From contig NZ_CP150277.1 of the NCBI RefSeq assembly GCF_037977385.1, positions 868,001 to 932,000 on the forward strand: 64,000 bases of DNA, written 5' to 3'. Of the stretch, positions 46,916 through 55,753 are shown one piece after another (the stretch's first letter is position 1; every line of letters starts with the position of its first letter). A model generated the notes under the pieces. That model saw only the letters and a program-made list of their open reading frames with translations, was not told the DNA's origin and searched no databases. Source of the stretch: Terribacillus sp. FSL K6-0262. GTDB lineage: Bacteria > Bacillota > Bacilli > Bacillales > Amphibacillaceae. A program made the translations under genes and the position numbers.

Positions 46916-48474
46916 GATGTGCAGTATATGTAAGGGTTTCAACAGATAAAGAAGAACAGAAATCCTCTCTTGGAAATCAAAAGGATCTTTTCATTAGATA
47001 TATTTCTGATCGAGGTTGGGATATCCATAACTTTTATGTTGATGTGGAAAGCGGAACAACAGAAAAGCGTCCACAGTTACAACAATTAATAGCGGATGCA
47101 AGAGCTAAGAAATTCGATGTGATACTGGCTAAGGAACTTTCACGTCTGGCACGTAATGGTCGCCTATCCTATGAGATTCGTGATATTGCTGAACAAAGCA
47201 AGATCCATATCATTACCTTAGATAATGCCATAAACACATTAGAAGGTAATGGGCAAATGTTTGGTATTTATGCCTGGATGTATGAACAGGAATCACAAAG
47301 GACAAGTGAGCGAGTCAAAGCAGCTTTAAGGAGCAGTGCACAAAAGGGATTATTCAAAGGATCCAATCCTCCTTATGGTTACATTTTAGAAGATAGGAAA
47401 CTTCGGATAAGCCCTGATGAAACACCAAACATCGTTAGACGTATCTTTAGAGACTATCTTTCAGGTAAGGGCTTTGATCGCATCGCAAAGGAATTGTATG
47501 AAGAGGGATTTCCAACACCTGGACAAGTAGCCGGAAAGAAAAACGCCAGTGATAAGTGGCATGGTTCAACGGTTAGGACAATTCTAGAGAATCCACATTA
47601 CACTGGGGATTTGGTTCAAGGACGGACCACGACTAGAAGTGTCACAAATAAAAATCGGGACCAAGTTGATTCAGGAAAGTTTATTATTGTCCCTAATACT
47701 CATGAGGCAATTATATCGAAAAACGATTTTGAAGCCGTCCAGCAATTAATAAAGAGTAGAAAAAGAACACGTCCTCAGGCAGAAATGCATCTATTTACTA
47801 ATACTGCTTACTGTGCAGATTGCGGACGTGGAATGCATTATAAAAAGAACTGTAAGGGTTATTTGTGCGGGAATTACAACAAACATGGTATAAAAGCATG
47901 TAGTGATCATTTAATTAGAGAAGCTGATTTAAAACTAGCTATTCTAAATGACTTAAAAAATCTCGCCTCGGTTTTGGACAATCAGGAAATTTTGCAAACC
48001 CTTGAAGCCAAACTGAATCAACAGAAAAAGAATTCAGAAAAGCAAATTAGAGACTTTGAGAGGGAATTAGACCGACTGAAACAAAAGAAAAAGAAGTCTC
48101 TCAATTTATTTATTGACGAAAAAATCTCCAAAGCAGACTATGATGATTTCATAAATGATATTAATAACCAGATGAATAGTATCAATTCTAGGATTAAGCA
48201 ATTGAAATGTTCTCTTGAAGCCAATAATGATGAATTAGCATTCAATGAAGTTAAACAACAGTTAGATGCATTTATTGAATTTCAAGAATTAACTCCGGAA
48301 ATACTTCACCGCTTTATTGAGAGAATTGAAATAAAAGCAGATGGTAGTCCGAGGATCTTTTACCGATTCTCGAACCCATCTGCTCTTTATTTAATTAATT
48401 CTATCAACGCACAGCACTCCACATGCATCGTATGCGGGAACAAATCAACCGGCTGCACTTGGTCCAATGTATAA
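46912..48474 (+). CDS. Large serine recombinase (site-specific integrase) of the island
   Basis: 520 aa. The resolvase catalytic domain has YVRVSTDKE with nucleophile Ser10, then LGNQKDLF, and LAKELSRLARNG with active-site Arg residues. The recombinase domain follows (GLFKGSNPPYGYILEDRKL). A zinc ribbon AYCADCGRGM ... YLCGNY ... KACSDH is near 300-340, and a coiled coil (EKQIRDFERELDRLKQKKKK) near 375-395. Up to HST at residue 504 it is island DNA; the last residues CIVCGNKSTGCTWSNV are read from rlmCD antisense. In a circular island the frame would end CVECRR. AAAGGAAAG precedes the ATG. Confidence 0.9.
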   Translation: MRCAVYVRVSTDKEEQKSSLGNQKDLFIRYISDRGWDIHNFYVDVESGTTEKRPQLQQLIADARAKKFDVILAKELSRLARNGRLSYEIRDIAEQSKIHIITLDNAINTLEGNGQMFGIYAWMYEQESQRTSERVKAALRSSAQKGLFKGSNPPYGYILEDRKLRISPDETPNIVRRIFRDYLSGKGFDRIAKELYEEGFPTPGQVAGKKNASDKWHGSTVRTILENPHYTGDLVQGRTTTRSVTNKNRDQVDSGKFIIVPNTHEAIISKNDFEAVQQLIKSRKRTRPQAEMHLFTNTAYCADCGRGMHYKKNCKGYLCGNYNKHGIKACSDHLIREADLKLAILNDLKNLASVLDNQEILQTLEAKLNQQKKNSEKQIRDFERELDRLKQKKKKSLNLFIDEKISKADYDDFINDINNQMNSINSRIKQLKCSLEANNDELAFNEVKQQLDAFIEFQELTPEILHRFIERIEIKADGSPRIFYRFSNPSALYLINSINAQHSTCIVCGNKSTGCTWSNV

Positions 48475-49790
48475 CCGAATTGTTCGAGTTCCTTGACATC
48501 GACTGCAAATGATTCTGGGTTGCAGGAAACATAAACGATCCGCTTCGGCTGGGATCGGCCGATCTTTCGCATTACTTTACCGCCTGCGCCGGAGCGCGGC
48601 GGATCCAGCAATAGCAAATCAGGAGTTCCCAGCTGGTCCAGTACACGATCAATGCCATATCTTGCGTTTTCAGCCAGGAAGTATGTGTTGTCAATGCCGT
48701 TATCTGCTGCATTTCGTTTCGCAGATTCAATGGAGCTTTCCACGATTTCGATGCCGGCAAGCTTTTCCACCCTGCTGGCAAATGGAAGGGAGAAGGTCCC
48801 CACTCCGCAGAACAGCTCCAGCATTTTTTCATCTTTCTTCGGCTGGGCCATTTCAAGGGCAAGGTCGATCAGTTTCTGAGCCTGTACCGGATTCGTCTGG
48901 AAGAATGTATCGAACCAAAGACGATAGCGATAGCCTCCGATTTCATCATAAATGAAATCACGTCCCGCCAAGACATGTGTATCCTCTGACTGTGTACGGT
49001 CAGCCCAATCCGTATTGACAAGCCATAGCAGACTTTTCACCTTTGGATGTTTTTCCTCGATTCGCTGCTTTAAATCCTCTACCGCTTGTGCCAATTCCCC
49101 ATCAGGAGTTTCTGTCGCAAACAGCCCCAGCATGATTTCGCCCGTGATGAACGACTGCCTTACCATCAAATGACGAAGCAGACCTTCGTGTTTCTCTTTG
49201 TTATAGCCGCTCAATCCATGATCTTTGGCCCATGCCGCCACTTCCATGACGGCATCCTTCATATCGCCGCCAGCGATCAGACATGTTTCAAGCGGGATGA
49301 TATTGCGGAAATTCCCCTGTTCATGCAAGCCCATCGAACCATCCGCAGCAAATGTGAACTCCATCTTATTGCGGTAATGCCATGGATTGTCCATGCCGAT
49401 GGTGTCCTTCACCAGTGCAGGATCAAAGCCCTGACCGATCAATGATTCCTTCACATGAGCTGTTTTTTGTCTTAACTGTCCTTCGTATTGCCAGTGCTGC
49501 CATGCACAGCCGCCGCAAAGATCAAAATGAGGGCATGGTGCCGGAACACGTTCCGGACTGGCCTCCATTACTTCCTCCAAAGCAGCTTTTGATCTTTTCG
49601 CATGCGGCCAAGCTACCGTTGCCCGCACTTTTTCGCCTGGCAATGTTTTGGGGATTGTCAGTTTCACCTTACGCGGCTTATCCTGTCCTCTATCGATCCA
49701 TACTGCGGCCTGGCCAGACCCTTTATTGTCTAAATGGCTGATTTCTGTTTCCATGACTCTTGGTTCCATGATTTCACGTGCCATCTTCAT
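48387..49790 (-). CDS. rlmCD: 23S rRNA (uracil-5-)-methyltransferase, RlmCD/RumA type
   Basis: 467 aa. N-terminal TRAM domain; [4Fe-4S] cysteines in CPHFDLCGGCAWQH; SAM site LFCGVGTFSLPFA; DPPRSGAGG; catalytic Cys in YVSCNPESFA; the C-terminal HVEC carries the general base Glu. It makes 5-methyluridine in 23S rRNA. After HVEC the codons CALIELIK and stop are supplied by the island, replacing the original VAVLSLN now at 23.04 kb, so the gene stays full length after integration. The first methionine may be later than 49790 (further ATGs follow). B. subtilis has two paralogues, so the exact target uridine is uncertain. Confidence 0.88.
   Translation of the reverse strand: MKMAREIMEPRVMETEISHLDNKGSGQAAVWIDRGQDKPRKVKLTIPKTLPGEKVRATVAWPHAKRSKAALEEVMEASPERVPAPCPHFDLCGGCAWQHWQYEGQLRQKTAHVKESLIGQGFDPALVKDTIGMDNPWHYRNKMEFTFAADGSMGLHEQGNFRNIIPLETCLIAGGDMKDAVMEVAAWAKDHGLSGYNKEKHEGLLRHLMVRQSFITGEIMLGLFATETPDGELAQAVEDLKQRIEEKHPKVKSLLWLVNTDWADRTQSEDTHVLAGRDFIYDEIGGYRYRLWFDTFFQTNPVQAQKLIDLALEMAQPKKDEKMLELFCGVGTFSLPFASRVEKLAGIEIVESSIESAKRNAADNGIDNTYFLAENARYGIDRVLDQLGTPDLLLLDPPRSGAGGKVMRKIGRSQPKRIVYVSCNPESFAVDVKELEQFGYTLDQVQPVDLFPHTMHVECCALIELIK
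48414..48425. repeat. Right attachment site (attR) of the island, within rlmCD and the recombinase gene
   Basis: GCACTCCACATG, identical to 23060-23071. It lies within the overlap of the recombinase C-terminus (plus strand) and the rlmCD HVEC codons (minus strand). The central dinucleotide is TG at 48424-48425. Confidence 0.75.
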
Positions 49791-49989
49791 TTTACTTTTC
49801 CTCCTTTCTTACGGAATCGATTAATCTATCATATAATGAAAGGTAATTTCTTAAAATGATTCCTATACTTTTTTATCATGTTTTGCCGCTGGATGCCAGA
49901 TAAATATTTCAACGGCTTTCCTAGGAAGTATCGTCAAAATATCGGCTTATAAAAAGATGCAGCTCAAAAAATATCTTAAAATAAAAAAA

Positions 49990-50017
49990 GACTCGATCCG
50001 GATTAAGGAATCGAGCC
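49990..50017. terminator. Terminator downstream of the abgT-type gene
   Basis: GACTCGAT pairs with ATCGAGCC (one mismatch), with an A-run before it that becomes a T-run on the minus strand. Confidence 0.75.
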
Positions 50018-50032
50018 CTTTCAAGTGAAGGA

Positions 50033-51559
50033 TCAAGGATATTCAATCGGGGTGCCAGGTCCGATCGGCAGCCCAATCCACATCCAAATCAGCATCATCA
50101 CCACCCAGCCGAGGCTGAAGACAATGGAGTACGGAAGCATCGTCGAGACCAGCGTCCCGATTCCGACCTTCTTATCATATTTTTGAGCGAAAGCGATGAC
50201 GATGGCAAAGTATGGCATCAATGGGGAGATGACATTTGTGGTTGAATCCGCTATTCTGTACACCAGCTGTGTGAATTCAGGTGAATAGCCTGACAGCATC
50301 ATCATCGGGACGAACACAGGGGCCATGATCGCCCATTTAGCAGAAGCGCTGCCGATGAACAGATTGATGAAGCCAGAAACGACAACGAAGGTCAGGATCA
50401 GGGGAACTCCTGTAAAACCAGTAGCATCAATGAAAGCTGCACCTCTTACTGCCAAGACAGTACCAAGGTTCGATTCATTGAAATAAGAAACGAATTGAGC
50501 CGCAGCAAAGGCTAAGACGATGTACGACCCCATCGTTGCCATTGTTTCCGATAATTGATCTGCGACATCCTTATCATTTTTGATTTCTTTTGTGAGCAGC
50601 CCATAAACAAGACCCGGGATAAAGAATACGATCAGGATGACCGGAACCAGCGTATTCAAAAATGGTGCGTCGATGATATTGGCTTCTCCCGCCCGCAATG
50701 GTCCCCATGAAGGAATGACAAGCAAGGCAATCCCTATAAGGGTAAGGAGAAATGCAATTAGTGCTCCCCATAGACCCTTCTTCTCTTGCGACCTGAGGTA
50801 ATTGACATCTTCATTTACACTGCCTTTATAAGTGCCTAAACGAGGTTCCACGATTTTATCGGTGACCCATGTACCTAAAATTGTGAGCAGGAAAACAGAC
50901 GCGAACATGAAGTAAAAGTTCATCGCATAATTGATACCCTCCGCATATTCCGGGCTGATAATCGCCGCCGCGTCCTGCGTCATGCCTCCAAGCAGCGGAT
51001 CAAGCGAAGTCAGCAGGAGGTTTGCACTATAGCCGCCGGATACCCCGGCAAATGCCGCAGCCAGACCAGCCAATGGATGGCGCCCAAGCCCTGCGAACAA
51101 CACCGCTCCCAACGGAGTCAGCACCACATATCCTGCGTCAGCTGCCATACTGGACATGACACCGCCGAATACCAAAGCTGCCGTCATCAATGTACGCGGA
51201 ACAGATGTCACAAGCCCGCGCAAAGCCGCACTGATCAATCCAGAGCGTTCTGCAATCCCGATACCAAGCATCGTTACCAGCACAGTCCCAAGCGGTGCGA
51301 AATCGGTAAAATTTGTTACCGCACTTTCGAACAGATAGAGAATCCCTTCTGCGTTCAGCAGATTTTTGACCGCGATTGTTTCCCCTTCATTGACCGGGTC
51401 TTCTACACTGACCCCGATGGCAGAAAAAACCGCGGATAAAACAACAACAATCGCCGCAAAGATGAAAAACAATGTTACCGGATGAGGAAGTTTATTCCCG
51501 ACACGTTCGATACCATTCAAAGCACGCATGACGAAACCATTCTTTTGTGACTGTTCCAC
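50033..51559 (-). CDS. AbgT family transporter
   Basis: 508-aa integral membrane protein. The N-terminal LNGIERVGNKLPHPVTLFFIFA and the C-terminal SSATN-like region (YRIADSTTNVISPLMPYFAIVIAFAQKYDKKVGIGTLVSTMLPYS) are typical of AbgT. About 12 hydrophobic helices plus reentrant loops are visible. Members take up p-aminobenzoyl-glutamate or export sulfonamides; the substrate here is not determined. The neighbours give no clue. It is a single gene ending in its own terminator. Confidence 0.87.
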   Translation of the reverse strand: MEQSQKNGFVMRALNGIERVGNKLPHPVTLFFIFAAIVVVLSAVFSAIGVSVEDPVNEGETIAVKNLLNAEGILYLFESAVTNFTDFAPLGTVLVTMLGIGIAERSGLISAALRGLVTSVPRTLMTAALVFGGVMSSMAADAGYVVLTPLGAVLFAGLGRHPLAGLAAAFAGVSGGYSANLLLTSLDPLLGGMTQDAAAIISPEYAEGINYAMNFYFMFASVFLLTILGTWVTDKIVEPRLGTYKGSVNEDVNYLRSQEKKGLWGALIAFLLTLIGIALLVIPSWGPLRAGEANIIDAPFLNTLVPVILIVFFIPGLVYGLLTKEIKNDKDVADQLSETMATMGSYIVLAFAAAQFVSYFNESNLGTVLAVRGAAFIDATGFTGVPLILTFVVVSGFINLFIGSASAKWAIMAPVFVPMMMLSGYSPEFTQLVYRIADSTTNVISPLMPYFAIVIAFAQKYDKKVGIGTLVSTMLPYSIVFSLGWVVMMLIWMWIGLPIGPGTPIEYP

Positions 51560-51781
51560 GTTTTAATCCCCCTATTCAGACTAGATTAAAAATTCAAACA
51601 ATCGTATGAAAATAACACCCTAAGTATAGACAAGAGCTCCCATGAATGAAATAGGCAAAATAGCCAGTTGTAGGAGCTGCAGCTATACATGAAAAAGACC
51701 TAGCATCCGGAAAGATCACTTCACGAACACCAGGTCTAAATCAGGATATTCATTTACTTTGCATATCTGTGCTGAGCCAGC

Positions 51782-51892
51782 TTAATTCCTTCCGCCGCGC
51801 GTGTTGGATCTTGCCTTTCCTCTTCTTTGTTCATCCGGCTTCTTACCCTCGCCATTCTTTTTCTCCCTCGGAGCATAGGAGTCTTTTACCAT
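51782..51892 (-). CDS. Small basic 36-aa protein
   Basis: Reads MVKDSYAPREKKNGEGKKPD and then EQRRGKARSNTRGGRN. A very strong GAGGAGGGG ribosome site lies before the ATG at 51892, which argues for a real gene; the ORF is open upstream to 52006 but lacks a start there. It is highly charged and probably disordered. It resembles small spore or RNA-binding peptides only in composition. Function unknown. Confidence 0.5.
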   Translation of the reverse strand: MVKDSYAPREKKNGEGKKPDEQRRGKARSNTRGGRN

Positions 51893-52062
51893 GGAATACC
51901 CCTCCTCATTGAATTGGTACAGGGTTAGGATTACCGTAATAGAGCGTGTTATACAGGCTGCAGGTCCGGGCGGCCGGTGCTTTTTTGCACGTATTCCGCC
52001 CGGCATCCATAGATCATATCACCTTCCTTCAAAAGGACAAATATCCCCATTTGGTTGACTCC

Positions 52063-53724
52063 CTACTCCCGTCTCCTTATTACCAGCAATGAAGCAGCAG
52101 GTAAAATAAACAAAACTAACGGAATAGCCCATATCAGGGATTTCTTGATAAACAAATTCCGTTCATAATCACTGGCTAAGAATGGCTTCTCAACTTGGTA
52201 TCCCCCGTCTTTAGTTTGGATTCGAATGTCCTTTACCTGGACCAAGTTATCTTTTTGTTTTAAATCAAGCCAATCCCCATTGACCTCATTCAGACTTTTG
52301 ACGACTTCTTTTAAACCATCAAGTCCAAGATAAGGATGGTAAAAAGCGGATAAATATGATTGGCTGTATTTTGATCCAGTTTCTATTTTAGCGTTCAATT
52401 TCTCCATGGCTTTGGCATCGCCTTGCTCGATATAACCCAAAGTCTCTGGATACAAAATCATACCATGCAGGAAATCGGGTTTCGATTCATGCATGGGGGC
52501 ATACTCGCTTTGCCATGTTGAATCAGTAAGCTGCAATTGCCCGACATAAGAAGAGAAATGTTTAGAGACTATACGATATCCTTGCTGGGAGATTGCATAG
52601 TGCGGCGCCTCAAAAGCAATCGGATATAAATCATGTGCAACCAGCTCCTCCACACCGCTTCTGATTGCATTTTCCATATATCCCTTCTCGTATTTTTCTC
52701 CTTTCTTTACAAATTCATCATACTCCTCAGCAGTTGAAAAATCCGATCTTTGCTTCGCTTTATCTTTGGCTGGTTGATAAATGGGCCGATCATTCTCCGC
52801 ATCCCAAAATTCAAATCCCTCTCCTGTCTCTGAGCTGCGGTATTGGTGCTTGTAACCATGCATGATGATACTTGCGCCGTTTTCTTGCATATACCGCAAT
52901 GTATCCACTAATTTCGGCGAATCAGAGAGATGAACAATTTTGTCTTTATTTTCATATACAGGAATCACCGCAACCATATACGGGATATTTTCCTTCTTCA
53001 AATATTCAGCTTGTTCCCGCAATAATTCCGGATCTGCCATTGGATGCACATCCTCCAGTCTCAGATATTTGACGGTCCCCTTGCTCCCGTCATTCAGAAA
53101 AAGACGAAACGACTCCGTGACTACCTCCCCGAAAGGGTTATACAGATTCTGCCCGGAAAAGTAATAATCATCTTCCGCATTCACCACAAGAGGCAATGAT
53201 CCGCTGCCATCCGCTTTATATCCAAACCCCGAGACCTCTGCATCGTCTGCAGATACCTCATAAACAATGCGATCTTCAGAAAGATCCTGAACTAAATCAT
53301 TTTTTGGCAACGCAACTTGGTTGACCAGGGCCTCCCCCCTTACATCCAACCATGGCAGCCTCTCCTTGAATTGCTCTGCATTATGTCCGATGGCATAGAA
53401 TGCTCCTTTGTAATCATCGATGGCACTTTTCATATGGTGCGATAATGTCTTCTTCCCCGCCCCTAAATAGATAACATATTCATAATCATTCAAATTCGCT
53501 TGATCTGCTTCTTCATCTTCCATCATTTTATAATCATTTTTGAATTGACCAACCATTGTTTCCAAAATACGTATGTCTTTCATTTGTTCTTCAATTGTTT
53601 TGCTGTATAGGACCAGTACAGTATTTTCATTCCCACTAGCAAAAGAAATACCAGGAAAATCAAATGCAAAAACTGTAACGAAAACAAAAACCAGTGATAC
53701 GGCAAACCCTCTTTTCAAGAACAT
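52063..53724 (-). CDS. DUF2334 exported protein (polysaccharide-deacetylase-like), membrane-anchored
   Basis: 553 aa. A signal sequence (LKRGFAVSLVFVFVTVFAFDFPGISFASG) comes first. The DUF2334 core follows, with LRLEDVHPMADPELLREQAEYLKKENIPYMVAVIPVY and IIMHGYKHQY, resembling the deacetylase D and H-x-x-x-H sites. A C-terminal helix (SLIWAIPLVLFILPAASLLVIRRRE) anchors it outside the membrane. The enzyme activity is unproven for the family. The ATG at 53724 has GGGGGAAGAGG upstream. It is divergent from the MATE gene. Confidence 0.8.
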   Translation of the reverse strand: MFLKRGFAVSLVFVFVTVFAFDFPGISFASGNENTVLVLYSKTIEEQMKDIRILETMVGQFKNDYKMMEDEEADQANLNDYEYVIYLGAGKKTLSHHMKSAIDDYKGAFYAIGHNAEQFKERLPWLDVRGEALVNQVALPKNDLVQDLSEDRIVYEVSADDAEVSGFGYKADGSGSLPLVVNAEDDYYFSGQNLYNPFGEVVTESFRLFLNDGSKGTVKYLRLEDVHPMADPELLREQAEYLKKENIPYMVAVIPVYENKDKIVHLSDSPKLVDTLRYMQENGASIIMHGYKHQYRSSETGEGFEFWDAENDRPIYQPAKDKAKQRSDFSTAEEYDEFVKKGEKYEKGYMENAIRSGVEELVAHDLYPIAFEAPHYAISQQGYRIVSKHFSSYVGQLQLTDSTWQSEYAPMHESKPDFLHGMILYPETLGYIEQGDAKAMEKLNAKIETGSKYSQSYLSAFYHPYLGLDGLKEVVKSLNEVNGDWLDLKQKDNLVQVKDIRIQTKDGGYQVEKPFLASDYERNLFIKKSLIWAIPLVLFILPAASLLVIRRRE

Positions 53725-54103
53725 CGCCTCTTCCCCCTGAAATATACCACCCCTAAATTTTACCATATAATTGGATGATAGATGGAAAAATCAAGCATGA
53801 CTCATTTCCGCCAGATCCCCGCCTCTGATATGTTCGTATTTCTTTCGGAATACGTGTAACGGTCCTGATAAAAACGAATTGTTGGACATCTGCTTCATCC
53901 ATTTATATCCTTATAAAGTCTTCTATGCTTAAACATTTATAAATCGCATAAATCAGGATGCGCTCCGATTTGTGCGGTTTTCTTTTCTGTGTTATAACCT
54001 AATTTAGTGTTTATGTTCTCGATATGGTATATATTCATTTCGGCATGCACGGAGCTAGTCAGAACGATATTTGCATGTGCACCCATATATTTAAAGATAG
54101 GGA
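53725..54103. other. Divergent gap before the MATE gene with a leader-like hairpin pair
   Basis: No supported gene. A short hairpin CGTATT/AATACG (near 53835-53854) lies inside a nine-codon ORF, and a stronger terminator hairpin is at 53945-53976, both upstream of the MATE gene on its strand. This could be an attenuated leader. Confidence 0.4.
53945..53976 (+). terminator. Terminator-like hairpin in the MATE leader
   Basis: CGCATAAATC pairs with GATTTGTGCG (one G-T pair) across 12 bases, followed by GTTTTCTTTTCT. No plus-strand gene ends upstream, so it may be an attenuator. Confidence 0.55.
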
Positions 54104-55459
54104 GTGTCGATCACCTTGGTGCAACAGGATTTCACAAAAGGCCGGATCATGCAGCAGCTCATCACATTTGCCGGTCCTATCATGCTTACGAACTTGCTGC
54201 AAGTTTCCTATCAATTCATCGATAGTCTGTGGGTCGGGAATCTTCTCGGAGCGAATGCACTCGGTGCGGTGACCGTCTCTTCCACCGTTTTGTTGACGAT
54301 ATTGGCATTCATCCTCGGAATCAATAATACCACCTTGACGGTTTTATCCCAGCAAAGGGGCAGAGGCGACAAAAAAGGATTAAGGGACTATTTGAATGCC
54401 TTTGTTGTCGTACTCTGTTCATTATCGATATTTGTCGGTATCATCGGTCTGCTTTTCTCCCATCAAATTGTCGTCATGCTCAGCACGCCCGCCGATATGA
54501 TAGACGAGGCAAAGGTTTATTTGCAAATCAACTTCCTGGGAATTTTATTTTTGATGGGCTATAACTTTATCGGCACCGTTTTAAGGGCTTTGGGAGATAG
54601 TAAAACGCCATTGAAGTTTGTTGTCATCGCCGTTCTCCTGAATACGATTCTGGATCCATTATTCATTTCCGGGTTTGGCTGGGGCATCCAAGGAGCAGCC
54701 TATGCCACTGTCTTATCGCAGGCAGTCGCTTTCCTTTTGGGTATTTGGTATACACTCCGTCACAAGCTTGCTCCATTGACTGTGCCATTCTTGCCCACGA
54801 AGGAACAAGTCGGGCTTATTTTGAAGCTCGGCATACCATCAGGATTGCAAATGATGGTCATCTATGCCGGAGTGACTGCTATCATGAGCGTGGTCAATTC
54901 CTTCGGCGGAGCGGCCGTTGCCGGATTCGGTGCTTCCCAGAGAATCGACAGCCTGATCACCCTTCCTGCCATGGCATTGGGCACAGCCGTCAATAGTATG
55001 GCGGGGCAGAATATCGGTATCGGTCGCTGGGACCGGGTTAAAGAAATCGCTAAGTACGGAGCCCTGTACAATTTAGCCATCATGCTTGTAATCGCTGTCC
55101 TTGTGTTTGTACTGGCAGGACCGCTGACCAGCTTATTCATCGAGGAAAAAGATGCTGTCTCATTCGGTACCGACTATTTGATGATTATTGCATTCTTCTA
55201 TCCATTCATCGGACTCAATTTCATTTTGAATGGCATTGTCCGAAGCTCAGGCGCCATGTATCAGGTACTGATCCTCAACATTTTATCTTTTTGGCTGCTG
55301 CGATATCCGCTGACTTATATCTGCTCTTCCCTGATTGGGCAAAACGGTATTGCATTGGGCATGGGGATCAGTTTCATCCTCAGCAGCATCTTCTCTTTTT
55401 CCTATTATAAATGGGGAAAATGGGATAAGAAGCAGTTGTTTACCGATGAAACACGCTGA
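54104..55459 (+). CDS. MATE family multidrug/cation efflux protein
   Basis: 451 aa with 12 hydrophobic helices in two repeats: FAGPIMLTNLLQVSYQFIDSLWVGNLLGANALGAVTVSSTV at the start and the matching LKLGIPSGLQMMVIYAGVTAIMSVVNSFGGAAVAGFGASQRIDSL at about 230-275. It is a Na+- or H+-driven exporter of the NorM/DinF superfamily. The start (GTG 54104 after AGATAGG; GTG at 54119 is an alternative) is not certain. Substrate unknown. It ends at a strong terminator. Confidence 0.87.
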   Translation: MSITLVQQDFTKGRIMQQLITFAGPIMLTNLLQVSYQFIDSLWVGNLLGANALGAVTVSSTVLLTILAFILGINNTTLTVLSQQRGRGDKKGLRDYLNAFVVVLCSLSIFVGIIGLLFSHQIVVMLSTPADMIDEAKVYLQINFLGILFLMGYNFIGTVLRALGDSKTPLKFVVIAVLLNTILDPLFISGFGWGIQGAAYATVLSQAVAFLLGIWYTLRHKLAPLTVPFLPTKEQVGLILKLGIPSGLQMMVIYAGVTAIMSVVNSFGGAAVAGFGASQRIDSLITLPAMALGTAVNSMAGQNIGIGRWDRVKEIAKYGALYNLAIMLVIAVLVFVLAGPLTSLFIEEKDAVSFGTDYLMIIAFFYPFIGLNFILNGIVRSSGAMYQVLILNILSFWLLRYPLTYICSSLIGQNGIALGMGISFILSSIFSFSYYKWGKWDKKQLFTDETR

Positions 55460-55475
55460 AGCAATGACAAAAAAG

Positions 55476-55504
55476 CAGCTCAAGTTTTTCAAAACTTTGA
55501 GCTG
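55476..55504. terminator. Terminator after the MATE gene
   Basis: CAGCTCAAGTTTT pairs with AAAACTTTGAGCTG (one bulge or mismatch), followed by ATTTTTTC. Confidence 0.85.
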
Positions 55505-55753
55505 ATTTTTTCATAGGCTAAAGAACAAATAAACATGCCATGGTTCCTGATGCAAGCTGCCTTCATAACCAAATTTTTGACAGCTAACTTCCCTTTTCTT
55601 TTTATCCGTACTTTCTTTCCAAGAATAGCTGTCTGACCTTCTCATCCACTTTGATAATTATTGCAATATCAGCTGTCCACCTCAAGGTGAAACATCCCTA
55701 TCCGAAACCGATGAGTCTAACATAATTAAATAGCTTTAGCTGACAAATTTCAA

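Larger units (their letters stand above)
23072..48425. mobile_element. Integrated 25.35-kb defence island (serine recombinase, Rep, BREX, nuclease-STAND)
   Basis: Bounded by a 12-bp direct repeat at 23060-23071 and 48414-48425. The recombinase is encoded at the right end and reads through attR, and the target is the last codons of rlmCD. Contents: nuclease-STAND ATPase, HUH Rep, Xis-like HTH protein, Rep paralogue split by IS21, complete BREX, a 53-aa ORF and the recombinase. No conjugation, relaxase/T4SS or phage structural genes are present, so it is an integrative element of the non-conjugative kind, possibly mobilizable through the Rep. The island is visibly AT-richer than the flanks. Confidence 0.8.

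Noticed and set aside
23072-48425. Island as a prophage or a conjugative element
   Set aside because: No capsid, tail, terminase, relaxase of the MOB type, coupling protein or type IV secretion gene is seen; only Rep, Xis-like, recombinase and defence genes.
51782-52006. 74-codon version of the small basic protein
   Set aside because: The first 38 codons have no start signal, and the strong ribosome site is in front of the ATG at 51892.
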